From Sycon ciliatum (lineage: Eukaryota > Porifera > Calcarea > Leucosolenida > Sycettidae): DNA of 64,000 nt. Under the pieces are notes generated by a model that was given only the letters and a program-made list of their open reading frames with translations, was not told where the DNA came from and made no database searches. Location of the stretch: contig NC_088646.1 of NCBI RefSeq assembly GCF_964019385.1, positions 9,505,580-9,569,579 of the forward strand, read 5' to 3'. How positions within the stretch are numbered: the first letter of the stretch is position 1; each line of letters starts with the position of its first letter. Shown here piece by piece: positions 1 to 11,033 of this stretch. A program made the translations under genes and the position numbers.

Positions 1-13
1 CGCTAACAAGCAA

Positions 14-17
<4 letters not shown>

Positions 18-47
<30 letters not shown>
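18..47. repeat. (GT)n microsatellite
   Basis: About 15 uninterrupted GT dinucleotides, just left of the last visible exon of the NOLC1-like gene and therefore intronic on the minus strand. Confidence 0.95.
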
Positions 48-48
<1 letters not shown>

Positions 49-96
49 GGCACAGGCCGTTAGCAATACTGTGAGCATCAGTGGTTCAACACCTAC

Positions 97-3000
97 GTTT
101 TCTTCACAGGCTCAGGCTCGGATTCATCACTGCTGTCACTGCACAAAAACCAGAGCAGTGGCAAAACACGCAGGTAAAATGTGAAAGCGTTGTAGCTACA
201 TGCAAGTTTGAACATGTGAATGCCTGGCAAAAACCGAACTTCTGAGTAACAGCATAACCCATTCAATATTAGTGCCACAGCAGTACATGCGTACGTGTGC
301 ACAAGTCGATCGAACTACAGTTACTGCAAATAAAGTCCGGATGGATATGCACTTGTAGCACCACATAATTATTATGGGCTTCATTACCTTGCAGAACGGT
401 TCAACGCCATGTGGCCTTGTGCATTGTGTACATCGGTCCGAATTCAAAATCTGAAATCAACCAATTCCATCCTGAGCTCGGTTGTTTAAAGTTAAAAACA
501 ACCTCAGGCTCAATGGAAAGCTCTTGGAACGGAGATGACAGCGAGCCCAAACCTGTCCAGTCAGAGTCATTGCGGTCTGCTACGGTACGCCAGGAAAGCC
601 AGCTGAATGCCAGGCCCAAACCGGGGATTGCTCTTGTTTCGCCATTTCACGCGTGCTGGCTCAAAATCATTCAATTTGTTTTAGAACAGACTCAGAAAAG
701 CTGTGGTAACAAGCACTGAGAGTGATGTCCCATACTGCCGGAAGCAGGGAAAGTCCCACACTGTGGGAAGCAGGGAAAGTCCGGCTTTTCAACAAAATTT
801 GCACTTCAGTGACGCGGGAAATGAAATAAAAGTTTGAGCGTCTGCCATTCCGTTATACTACCTCACATCGGCCTCGGAGTTCTTTGAGCCTACAGTTGAG
901 AATCTCTGCTACCTCGTAGGTATTTCGAATTTTCGATTATTGAATTCAGTCAAAGTTTGACTGAGTCATGGCTCGTTGACTGCACAATGCACATGCATGG
1001 TCGAATTAGCAGTAGTAGTCGTGGCACATGTCAAACAAGGGATAGTCCGGTGTCCACAACCCCAACATACCTGGAGCTTGATGATGATGATGATGATGAT
1101 GATGATTCCTGTGCCTTCTTCTTTGCCGACTTGCCATTGGCTGCCGGCTTCTTGGCAGGCCTGATTGACAAAAACATGAGAAAGACGATCACATTGGAAT
1201 ATGAACATGACTAAAACGTGTGCAAGTGCTGCTAATGAAACACACGTGGCAGGATCACAAAACATATTCTTTCTTTTACACATCGTACATGTGCATGTGT
1301 ATGCGCGTGTGCATGCGTGCACGCACTAGAATCATCCGCTAGCAGCTACCCCAAGAACATAATCAAATACTTCTGTAGTAGCTAGAAGTAAAATGCAAGC
1401 ATTGTATTGCAGAGTGTAAACAAAGACAACAGGTTTTCTTCAAACTAGTAGAAAACTTCGGCTTGGGTGCACCCTTCCCAGAAAGATATCACCACAAGTG
1501 AAAAAAATTCAAAAAATCCATTATCGTACTGATGCTTCCTGGTGGCTTACCAGTCGTGGGAATACCACTAACTGCAAGCCACAAAGGCACAAACACTGTC
1601 CCGTTCCCAGACGGGGAGACTCAGCCTTGCACAGCAACTGCATTCTTGGCCATTACGACTTGCATGTATTCGAAGTACAATTATAACAAGATCACCAACA
1701 TCAAGAGTACTTACGCCTTCTTGGTTTGTGGCTCTGATTCGTCACTACTGTCATCACTACTCTCGCTACACAACGATAACACGCAATACACAACGATAAC
1801 ACGGTATAGGACAGCAGTCAGCGATAGCATCTGGGACAAGCGGTATACAGTGCTGCTCAATGAAATCCGATCAGGCGAGCCGCTGCCACACCAGGCGCTG
1901 TGCACTAGTGTGCAGTCCTAGACCTACGAACACTGGGATGTGAAGTTGTGAAATGGTGCAGGGCGCAGACTTGCCTCACGTGATCGGATTTCATTGAGCA
2001 GCACTGTAATAATTTAAACTCCACTGAATGTAGCAGCAATGGAAGCAAGAACAGGCGCAACCAACCCCGGCCTTGAGCTCCCTATAAGACTATCTAGTAT
2101 CCACAGTGGCGGATAGAGAGAGAGAGAGAAAGAGGCAGGACACGGAAATACAGATGGTCACGCTGACAAAGTCAACACGACCCTGCACACATACACACTG
2201 TACGTGTACACTATGTGTGCTGGCAGTCTAAACCCTACCTAGATGACGACTCTTGCACTTTCTTTGGCAGAGCTTTGCCCTTGGCCACATCCTTTACTGT
2301 GATGCCTTTGTAAGCACTGTCAGAAGCAAACAAGATGTTCAGAGCATTGGAATACTAGTAACGCAACCAGAAACTCGCAACAGTTTACAGTTCAAGCTTG
2401 ATCAGTTACTGGCGGTGGGAAGCACACAAATAGGACAACACACAGACAGTTCAGGTGCCCTCCAAAATGCGCTAACCTCTTTGACAAGTCCTGCTCCAGT
2501 GCGGCTGCGACACGCTGTTTCACTGACTTTGAGCTGCTGCTGGCCGCTGCTCCATGCCGAGCACTGTGTTATACAACATGCACACGACAGACAGACAGGA
2601 GTGAAATAAAACCAGCGCATAATGCAGCATGTAAGGAGTGAGGATCTGCTCTACGTTTCGGGAACGCGACGCAAAGAATCACGCAAACTCTCTTCGCGTT
2701 CCCGTAACGTAAAGAAATCCTGTTCTGCTCTACGTTTCACCTAGAGAAGTCAGGTGGAATGTGTATTGGGAATTTCTCCGTCCATATTTGGCAGTTTTCT
2801 GCCTGCACTCGAATGATACCCAGCAGATCCGTACGCATTTTCTTTGCGTGTGCCACAGCGTCGAGAACCTCAGCTACGCTTACAAATCTGGAGCCAAAAC
2901 ACGCGAAGCCGTAGACTCTAACCCAGACACCTGCTCTCTACGTGATTTCTCTACGTTTCACGTATAGTAGAACCTCTCTAGTGACTTGCAGATGCACATA

Positions 3001-4904
3001 AATTCTGTAAATAAAGCCCACAGTCGGGTCAACAGAAAATCAATACAGGAAGTCCAGCAAGCTGATCATAGCTCTCACATGCTTCCTGTAAGCCGTGGCA
3101 CAGGCAGTTCACATCAACATCAACTTCTAAAAGAAGCCAGCCAGGTGTACTATAATGTGTACAGAGACACTCGCCACATGTGATCGGCACAATACCGATA
3201 CAACATCCAGTTTACTCGAGACAAAACCGTTTCAGCTTATCTCACTCCACATAAATGGGTAATCGTTCAAGCATTCAACTAGGAAAAAATTAGTCCCTAA
3301 CACATGCACTCTCCGGCCAACTTGTTCAGTGTTACTTACAAGTAACTCCAGCCATTCAACATTTTTACTACCTCCATTGATGAGATCTGTGAAGTTGAAA
3401 CAACTGCCTGGAGGAATTATTAGTGCCACTATCTACAAGAACTTGCGAGTCGTGTTGCTGGTGTGGTGAATGAGATTGGCTGGAGAGGGCATGTGGTGTG
3501 GGAGTTTGGACTAAATTAGTGATGAACAGGCCGAAAGCTGCTGCTTACCCCCCCCCCCCCCCCCCTGACTATTCAGTCCGGACGGCAAACAAAACAAGGT
3601 AAGAGCAATGAAGACTATAATCAATCCAGACATTGCCACACAACATAACGACGTTGTAGAGTTTATATTTCATTGTGATACAAGTATTCCAAATTTCTCC
3701 ACGCCGCCTTTTCAAACAAGGTAAGTATTCGCATAAGAGCAGCCTACAGTACCTGGATAGATGATGCTGGTAAATTTCAAGCAGGGTTGTCGGAGGGTCA
3801 TCAAGTTTCTGCCAAACCAGAGCAAAAAGCAAAATTGCCGAGATAGGACAGAAACCAGTATTGAAACGACCATTCGTGAATCAGTGGGGATAAATGCACT
3901 GGTACACTCATGGAGCACAATAGAAAGGCATCACTCAACAACAGTGGACGATTATATGCCCGCCCATGAATCCAGTAACAGCATTATGATGATGGTACAT
4001 TATGTACATTTTGACTGCAGTTTTGAGTTTATCGGCAAGGTGGAGATGAACATTCCATCTCTACCTTGCCGGTAAACTCAAAACTGCAGTCAAGATTTTC
4101 CCGAAAAAGTTGTACCGCCCCAGCCACCTTCATCTTGCATGGACTGGAAGCACCACTCATGCAGCGAATTGCTCATGCAGCACATGCCTCACGAAGTAGG
4201 CAGCGTGACAGAAGCGTTACCGCATGTACACGCCATCCGCTCACCCTTCATCACTTGGTCACATGGTATATGCGAACATATCCCTCTACCAGACGTGGTC
4301 ATGTAACCTTTGGCGAAGCTTGGGAATAAATCCATTATGTGGTATGTTCCCATGAGACACGTTCAAGCCGTCTCGGATGTTCTCTGCGCACATCCCATTC
4401 AGAATGGAGGATGTGCACCTCTCTGAAATGGACGTCCTACAGGTGCGTAATTCATGGTTTGATACCCCGCCATGGCGTACACAGCGAAATCCTCATGTTT
4501 GGCAAATTTATACATACACAACGTATGTACCACCATACCATGCAGTTGTGGGAGGCCCCTTCCAGTACTAGGCAGTAGCCATGAAGCTACCAGGTACTAT
4601 GCACACTGACAGCATCAACACTGTCCCTCGATGTAAGCTTTCTCAACAAAGAGAGAGCGTTAGTTACTTCCTCGCTGGCCTTCGAAATATATTCACGGGT
4701 TTGTAGCTAAGGCCAGTAAGGGAATACAAGCTAATTTTACAAAGCAAACAAATCAAAACATATGTCACCTACCACCTTGCTGCTTGTGCTCCGGAGAACT
4801 TCCTTCTTGAAAGAAGCGGCAGTTTTAGTCAATCCACATTCTACTATAAACTGATGAATGTAGGGGAATAAATCCGAAGGGACAGCAGCCTTTGGGGACG
4901 ACAT
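97..4904 (-). CDS. NOLC1: NOLC1/Nopp140-like nucleolar phosphoprotein, seven 5' exons (3' end outside window)
   Basis: Seven minus-strand exons join in frame with GT-AG borders: 4773-4904, 3753-3808, 2477-2563, 2239-2316, 1715-1765, 1071-1160, 97-138. The ATG at 4902-4904 opens a LisH-like helix pair (SDLFPYIHQF, then KTAASFKKE) that continues across the first intron into LLEIYQHHL. This matches the N-terminus of Nopp140. The later exons alternate basic Lys/Ala/Pro blocks (KKPAANGKSAKKKAQ) with acidic serine tracts (ESSDDSSDESEP, DSSDESEPEP), the CK2-phosphorylated repeat layout of Nopp140, which chaperones snoRNPs and links the nucleolus to Cajal bodies. After exon 1 every junction is phase 2 and rebuilds a serine or alanine codon. 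About 179 residues are visible; the conserved C-terminal domain lies beyond position 1. A (GAT)n run in exon 1071-1160 encodes polyserine. Exon boundaries are my inference and no transcript was available. The family call rests on the LisH plus KKxA/SSDDSS pattern; Treacle is a less likely alternative. Confidence 0.82.
1848..2006. mobile_element. Mariner-type MITE with TA target duplication
   Basis: A 159-bp non-coding element with near-perfect terminal inverted repeats beginning CAGTGCTGCTCAATGAAATC, flanked by TA at both ends. It lies in an intron of the NOLC1-like gene. A related copy is at 29042-29182, and the termini share the core TGAAATCCG with the Tc1 relic at 13088-13834. Confidence 0.85.
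3548..3566. repeat. Poly-C tract
   Basis: Homopolymeric C run of about 18 bases in the second NOLC1-like intron. Confidence 0.9.
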
Positions 4905-5350
4905 TGTGCCTTCTTCACACTAACTATTCGGGTAGGAAATAAGAACACGTGCTTCACCTTTCGGATCGGAATACGACTCGTACTTGATCGAGAAGCTCCA
5001 AAACACTTTCTCTCCAGCTCCCGCTCTCTTTCTTTCATTCGAAGCATACATTGCGCCCTGCTGGAGTACTGAGAGCACTTACTAGTTGCACAAAGCATCA
5101 CCTTTTAGCAAAGTCCACGTGCAGGTGGGCCGTACATTCGTGCCACGCGGCCGTGCATGGTATACCGGTATACCGGTAGTGTCACCGGTACGAGGGACCC
5201 CGCGTCTGTAGTAGGCAAAGCCCGATTTTGCCAGGGTAATGTCGATATTTTGCCGCAAAATTTTGCTTCCTCATCGTCGATATTTTGCTTTCATTTTGCC
5301 AGGTCACTCGATATTTTGCTCCCTTTTTGCTCCAATACAAGGCCAAACTT

Positions 5351-5452
5351 GGGTCACGTGTAGGAAAACTGACCGAAAGTGGGTCACGTGTTGGCAAAAT
5401 GAGAAAAAAATGAGTCACGTGTTCGCAAAAATGTACGAAAATGAGTCACATG
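5351..5452. promoter_or_regulatory. E-box array (CACGTG x3 plus CACATG) upstream of the NOLC1-like gene
   Basis: Four degenerate 30-31-bp tandem units each open with (G/A)GTCAC. Three carry a perfect palindromic E-box CACGTG (5355-5360, 5385-5390, 5416-5421) and the fourth carries CACATG (5447-5452). They lie about 450-550 bp upstream of the NOLC1-like ATG on the minus strand. CACGTG is the MYC/MAX and USF/TFE site, and nucleolar genes including NOLC1 are classic MYC targets, so a regulatory role is plausible. It is inferred from sequence only; the units could also be chance remnants of a tandem repeat. Confidence 0.5.
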
Positions 5453-5469
5453 CACCGTATAAGTGTAAA

Positions 5470-5810
5470 ATCGTAAATTCCGCTAGGACCCTAAAGGTCT
5501 GACGTGGAATTAAGGTTGCATAAGGAGGTGAGGCTGAGAATGTGACAGTGTGTTAGGCCCAAAATCGCTCCGTTTTCATATAATTCATAGCGCTTTAAAG
5601 ACAAACACATTCAACCTCATTTCCCGCCAAAACCAACCCTTCCCAGAATCTCTTTGGCCTTTCTGAGCCGTTTCTTGAATGGATTACTGTGACAGTGTTC
5701 TGGGGTATCACTGCACTGGGAGGGTGGGACACTGTCACATTCTCAGCCTCACCTCCTTATGCAACCTTAATTCCACGTCAGACCTTTAGGGTCCTAGCGG
5801 AATTTACGAT
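5470..5810. mobile_element. Foldback element with 82-bp inverted arms
   Basis: Arms 5470-5551 and 5729-5810 appear to be exact reverse complements over 82 bp, starting ATCGTAAATTCCGCTAGGAC and ending GTGACAGTGT. They enclose a 177-bp centre. No coding capacity. The centre (5552-5680) reappears inverted at 10240-10357, and the sequence abutting the right arm (5812-5850, GCATTTCGGAGGCTCGGCC) is the terminus of that other copy, so related elements are nested here. Confidence 0.85.
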
Positions 5811-6029
5811 TGCATTTCGGAGGCTCGGCCTTCGAATGTGACAGTGTGATTTTCAAAGACAAGGCTGAGACCAAATCCCAATACTTGCTCAAACATGTAT
5901 TCTCCACAGTGATAGAGCTGGAAAAGCAATATTATAGCATTACAACCGTTGAACGTCATCCAGTGCAAACATGGACAACAGCACTCACTCCTCAGGGTAA
6001 CTAGCCTGACAAGAGAAAACCTCCACACA

Positions 6030-9000
6030 ATTTACGGCACCCTAAGTGATGCACAGACAGTGCCACTCATCCAGACTACATTACACATTGTACAATGTAC
6101 ATGAATGCAATGTTCGGATATTCCCACAAATACTAATACTGCAGTTGGGTTACTACCACGGATTGCACTATCAGTAGGTGAAACATAGGCACCCTCAGTC
6201 CGGAGAGGCAGCAGCTGAGTAGGGACAATGGAAGGATGATTATGAATGGCTGAGCTATTGAGCACAGCTTGTGACCATTATAGTGGGATACAAATGTATC
6301 AGGCTGGCTCCAATTGGCTGCCAGCTAGGCATCTGACATACAGATGACAGCCTGGAAAGCGGCTGCAGCTGAGGCGCCGCGAGTAGGTGTAATGAGCCTG
6401 GAAGGCTGGATCAATTCCCAAACAGAGACAATCTACCCTTCAGCCACTGTGCCAGAGTGGATGAGCCCACTGGTATGTGAGGAGCTGGGATTGCCAAGCC
6501 AGTGGTAGAATGCTGATTGCTCTGGTTTCAATCGAAATTTGGCTGTGCGGGCTCTAAATTCTCGAGCATAATCAACTACATTTGTAGGCTAGCCAGACTA
6601 CCTAGTACTAGTAGTAGCTTGGGAACGAAGAATGAGTTTGGACTTCCGGACCTCTGAGCCTTTGTCGGCGAGGTAAGCTGAAACATCAAGTAGCACCTGC
6701 ATTTAGTTGATATCCAATGAGGTCAGCTCAAATGATCGAGCTGACTTTGCAAACGCAAGTAGCATAATACTAGCATTACACACTAAGTCTTCCTGGACAG
6801 AAGGGGCACCCGAAGTTGAGCTTTCAGACCCAGAGGCCAGAGCACTACTCTTATCCTACATCATCTTCACGTCCCATGTGTTACCACACTATTGCTGTGG
6901 TGGTCGCTTTTGGTGATATATACCACGCAGGACGCAACACACATGCAAGTCTTGGCTAAGGGGGAAACCGGATGGGTTAGGCAAGGGGGACGGCAGAGCT
7001 GACCGACACATGTTGATAGTGCGGTACTGCTTACCTTCGGAAACCTGATCAGCTAAGAAGTTAGCTAGTGAGGCAGCCATGTGATCTTCCTACCGTGCAC
7101 CCAATCAGCTGTTCTATAATCGGAAGGCTGACTCGTATGAGACAGTAGGTCCGTCGCGTCTCCGTGTGGAGGCGTCTGCTGAAAGTCCCAGCTGAGCTGT
7201 AGTATGCCTGAGATGGTCCAAATGGCTAGCCGGAGGCCCTTCAGTGGATGTAGATTCTTCCCATGGATCAAGGAGCATAGGGTCGCGCTGTGGCAGCTGC
7301 CAAGAGCACTAGATCAACATCTGCAGCAAGAAGGGATAGAACCCTTGTACCAGCTAAACTAGAGCTACTAGAATTGCTCGCTGGATCCAATGTTCTCGGA
7401 TGCAGCGTAGACACGCGTCCACCAAAACAAATGGTGGAAACAGGTAGCCGTTCCGCCACATGGCCGACGGTGCCGTCAGGGCATCGGACCACTCTGCCAC
7501 TTGGTCTTGGCCGTGGCTAGCTGATGTACGCCGGCAGCTGGCAATTGTGCCGCGTCACGAACAGATCTCGGACAATTGGATGGCCACTCTCCCTGATCAG
7601 CTGAACCAGCCCTGTAGAATAGGATTGAGCTGCCAATCGCCGCTCTCTTCAATGTTCCATGATAGAAAACCGGCCTCAGTGTTCAGGCGACCGGCACATG
7701 GAGGGCTTTGCGGTGTAGCAGGCGCTGCTCGACTCAGGTCCAAATGTCCTTGGCTAGTTGGCATAGCTGATGAGAATATGAGTCTCGTATGTCCCGCCTT
7801 GGTGATCAACATAATTATGCAACTGCTGTTGTGTTGTCCATCTCTAGCCCAGCAATACTGTTATCAGTGACTGGCAAGAGCAAACGTCTGCAGGCCCAGG
7901 AAAACAGCTTGAAGATCCTTCCAGTTGATACGGAAGTAAGTTGTCCAGATGTGTCTATGGCCCTCCCGTGGCCCGGTTCTGGCACACTGCGCCCCGACCG
8001 TAGTCGGATGCATCCGATGATATGATTAAAACTGGCGGGGCTGGCACTACTGCCATGGCATTGTGTGCTGCCGACTGGTGTGACCACCACTGCAAGGAGG
8101 CCGTCCTGAGGCTCGAGCGTCAGACATATTCTTGTCCAAGGCCGCTCCAGAGCCCGGTGTAACTGGAATTGGATATTCCGAAATCAAAGCAACGCTACAA
8201 GTAGGCAAATTGCTATCCGGGATGCTACCATCCTGCCAATGAGGCTTCGCAGCTCTCAACAGCAAGCTTCACCACACCTAGGCTATAAAGTAAGACCCGT
8301 ACCCATGGCATGGGGCACAGCAGATCTCTTTTCCCAGTTAATAGCTGGGAACGGGTATTGTACATAACATAAGCGATCCACCGCGAACATGTCGATACTA
8401 ATAATAATGCACTCCACAGCTTGGCGTGGTGACAAAGGAGTCTGCGGGGTATTGGTGCGTATGTCGCGCCAGAGCTGGACTGCCCCTGAGAGCCTTCTCG
8501 CCAGGCTGTCCGATACACCAGGGAGTGTTTCCACTTCTGCGCTGATGACCACTGGGGATGCGCATATGCCACGACCGATTGGTCTGGTATGGGGCCCCGG
8601 TCGGTAGCTTCCGAATGGCAAGGGGCCCCTGCGCCAAAAGGGGCGACCGGCCGCTAAACGGGCAGGTGTTACAGCAGAACGGAGGGGACTGCGGAATGCC
8701 GTATAGTTTGAAAGCGGGATTAGTGGCGACGCTGTGCTCGCAATAGGTGCGCTGCATCCACCAGGGCATTGCCTGATTTAACCTTTTTCATGGTCTTGGC
8801 GGAAAACATTTTGCCACTGAGATTTCCAGTCTCCGGCAGCTCTTAGCCAAGAGCTTGTGCTTGGCTTCTATCAACCAGTTCCGCCTCATTTTGGATAAGG
8901 ACGCATTGGCATACACAGCACCCAACCACATCATCAGCCCTTGGCATCAGTAACGTGTCTGTAGTACGGTGTGCGGAGTCTCGCATGCGCCTCCGCCATT

Positions 9001-9120
9001 ATTGTTGCATAGCAGCTACACCTTACGCAGTTATCTGGTTATGGATGGGTCGGGCAAAGTACGTGGACTGTTTTGTCAACATAAGTATCCTGCATCATGA
9101 CAGGAGCCTCAATCGAACAC
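6030..9120. other. About 3 kb with no recognisable gene
   Basis: Six-frame reading gives only short unrelated ORFs, and I recognise no domain or mobile-element hallmark. Base composition from about 6300 to 8750 is richer in GC and in short palindromes (AGCT, GATC, GGGGCCCC) than the neighbours, and the right edge leads into the hairpin-repeat region. It may be an old decayed insertion of unknown source. Confidence 0.4.
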
Positions 9121-9124
9121 GATC

Positions 9125-9205
9125 ATAATTAAATCTACTGGCCGCGGCCAGCGTCTCTGGATCGAATACAGCTTCCAGCAGCTGTCGTTCAGGCTTTCTC
9201 CCTGA
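9125..9205. repeat. Diverged outlier of the hairpin repeat
   Basis: Shares the order ATCTACTGGC...CAG, GGATCGAATACAGCTT, AGCTG with the tandem units at 9563-10124 and contains the perfect palindrome CTGGCCGCGGCCAG. Confidence 0.6.
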
Positions 9206-9562
9206 CCCTTGCTACATGTCATGACATGTAGATTAAAAGTATAATAATAAGGCTTTGGAAATTTTATTTTCCATTGGTATCAGGTTCGGCCTCATTTTCT
9301 CAATGCTGCGCTGATGATCATATCAGTCCACAGTCATATGAAGGATGAAACAGCATGCCGTTCCAGTGTCCGCAGAGATTGAGTGTAGATTAAAATAAAA
9401 TAAAAAATGTTTAATTTTTTTTGTAATTAATTTATATTTATTAATTTTTATTTCAGACTGATCTGAATCAATCATTCATAGGCCAATTCCTTTTCTGTAT
9501 ACAAGGCATGGCCATCGTGGAAATAAAGAATATTAGTACAGTATCACTATCCAATATTCTAC

Positions 9563-10124
9563 TGACGGATTTCCGCCCGTCAAATTGGACCGCGCTGAGT
9601 TTCCGCTCAGCCACGGCCGTTCCAGTTCCCAACTCAGCAGCTGGATTTCCGTCCAGCTCCGAGTGATCGGAATACATAATAATCTACTGGCAGCCGCCAG
9701 TGCCTGCGGATCGAATACAGCTTCAGAAGCTGACGATCGGCTAATTCTACTGACAGATTTCCGTCCGTCAAATCGAACCGTGCTGAGTTTCCGCTCAGCC
9801 ACGGCCGGTCAAGCTCCTGTTGAGCACATCGTCCAACTCAGCAGCTGGATTTCCGTCCAGCTCCGAGTGATCGGAATACATAATAATCTACTGGCAGCCG
9901 CCAGTGCCTGCGGATCGAATACAGCTTTTAGTAGCTGACGATCGGGCAAATTCTACTGACGGATTTCCGTCCGTCAAATCGAACCGTGCTGAGTTTCCGC
10001 TCAGCGACGGCCGTTCAAGCTCCTGTTGAGCAAATCGTTCAACTCAGTAAACTGGATTTCCGTCCAGCTCCGAGTCACGATCGGAATCCGGGTCGCCACC
10101 CGATGCCACTGAGTTTCCGCTCAG
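9563..10124. repeat. Tandem repeat made of hairpins with an invariant TTTCCG hexaloop
   Basis: About 2.8 tandem units with a period of 188-205 bp. Each unit has three short inverted repeats whose loops are all TTTCCG: TGACGGA/TCCGTCA at 9563, 9751 and 9957; GCTGAG/CTCAGC at 9594, 9782 and 9988; AGCTGGA/TCCAGCT at 9639 and 9843, with a shorter form at 10052. A further CTGAG/CTCAG hairpin at 10109 is enclosed by ATGCC/GGCAT. Between them lies a constant segment with CTGGC-AGCC-GCCAG and GGATCGAATACAG. The long plus-strand ORF here is a by-product of the repeat. Confidence 0.85.
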
Positions 10125-10239
10125 CAAGGCATGCACACTGCTCCGATATGAGCATGTGGCGTTGCTTACGAGGCCATGGTTGTGACAAGAATGTCAGAGA
10201 GAAGTAAATAATTGAAACGTTCACAAAACGGAGCGAAGA

Positions 10240-10390
10240 AAAAGGCCAAAGAGATTCTGGGAAGGGTTGGTTTTGGCGGGAAATGAGGTTGAATGTGTTT
10301 GTCTTTAAAGCGCTATGAATTATATGAAAACGGAGCGATTTTGGGCCTAACACACTGTCACATTCGAAGGCCGAGCCTCCGAAATGCAAT
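10240..10390 (-). repeat. Second, inverted copy of the 5.5-kb foldback centre
   Basis: Reverse complement of 5552-5680 (GGTTGGTTTTGGCGGGAAAT, then AAAGCGCTATGAATTATATG) ending in the terminus CATTCGAAGGCCGAGCCTCC, which is also found inverted at 5812-5850. Dispersed, non-coding, MITE-like. Confidence 0.75.
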
Positions 10391-10648
10391 CTCCCAACTT
10401 CCAGCAAACATACCGATATTTTGCTTCGTTTTGCCAGCAAATTCTCGCGTCAAAATTCTTCGATATTTTGCCAGCAGAATTGCTAGCAAAATCGGGCTAT
10501 GTCTAGTCTGTAGTGGTAGCCGAGGCACGTGTTTCCTTGCAGGACTGTTGAACTAAAGTCAGACATGCACATTTTTGTCTACAGTGTAGAGGTCTAGTCA
10601 TGTACTTGTCATGAATCCATGACATGATTCTTTTCTATTTTTATTCTT

Positions 10649-10800
10649 TTTACCAGGCGTGGGCCATCCCCTGGATTATCAAAATGGGTGCCTTATTATT
10701 TTCTTTTTTTTTCTTTTTCTGTTTATTCTTTTTACCAGGCGTGGGCCATCCCCTAGGCCCCTGGACTATCAAAATGGGTGCCTTATTATTTTTCTGAGTG
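10649..10800. repeat. Direct duplication and low-complexity tract
   Basis: TTTTACCAGGCGTGGGCCAT followed by ATCAAAATGGGTGCCTTATT occurs twice, about 82 bp apart, separated by a T-rich run. Just to the right is an A-tract and a palindromic stretch built from GTATAC, ACGCGT and CCCGGG. Confidence 0.7.
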
Positions 10801-11033
10801 CAATAAAAAAAAAAAAGTATACCGGTAGATCGCGTATACGCGTACCCGGGCCCGTACGTACGCGTACCCAGGCTAGGGAGTTTTTTTTTTTTTTTTCACA
10901 CGGAAAACTGAGCCTCTTGTACGGGCAAAATAACACATTTTGTGAAGAATCAACACATATATAAAAACGAATCATCATAATATACAGTATTTACAGAGTC
11001 TGTCACTCAGTAGGATCACTGCACTGTGCAGGT

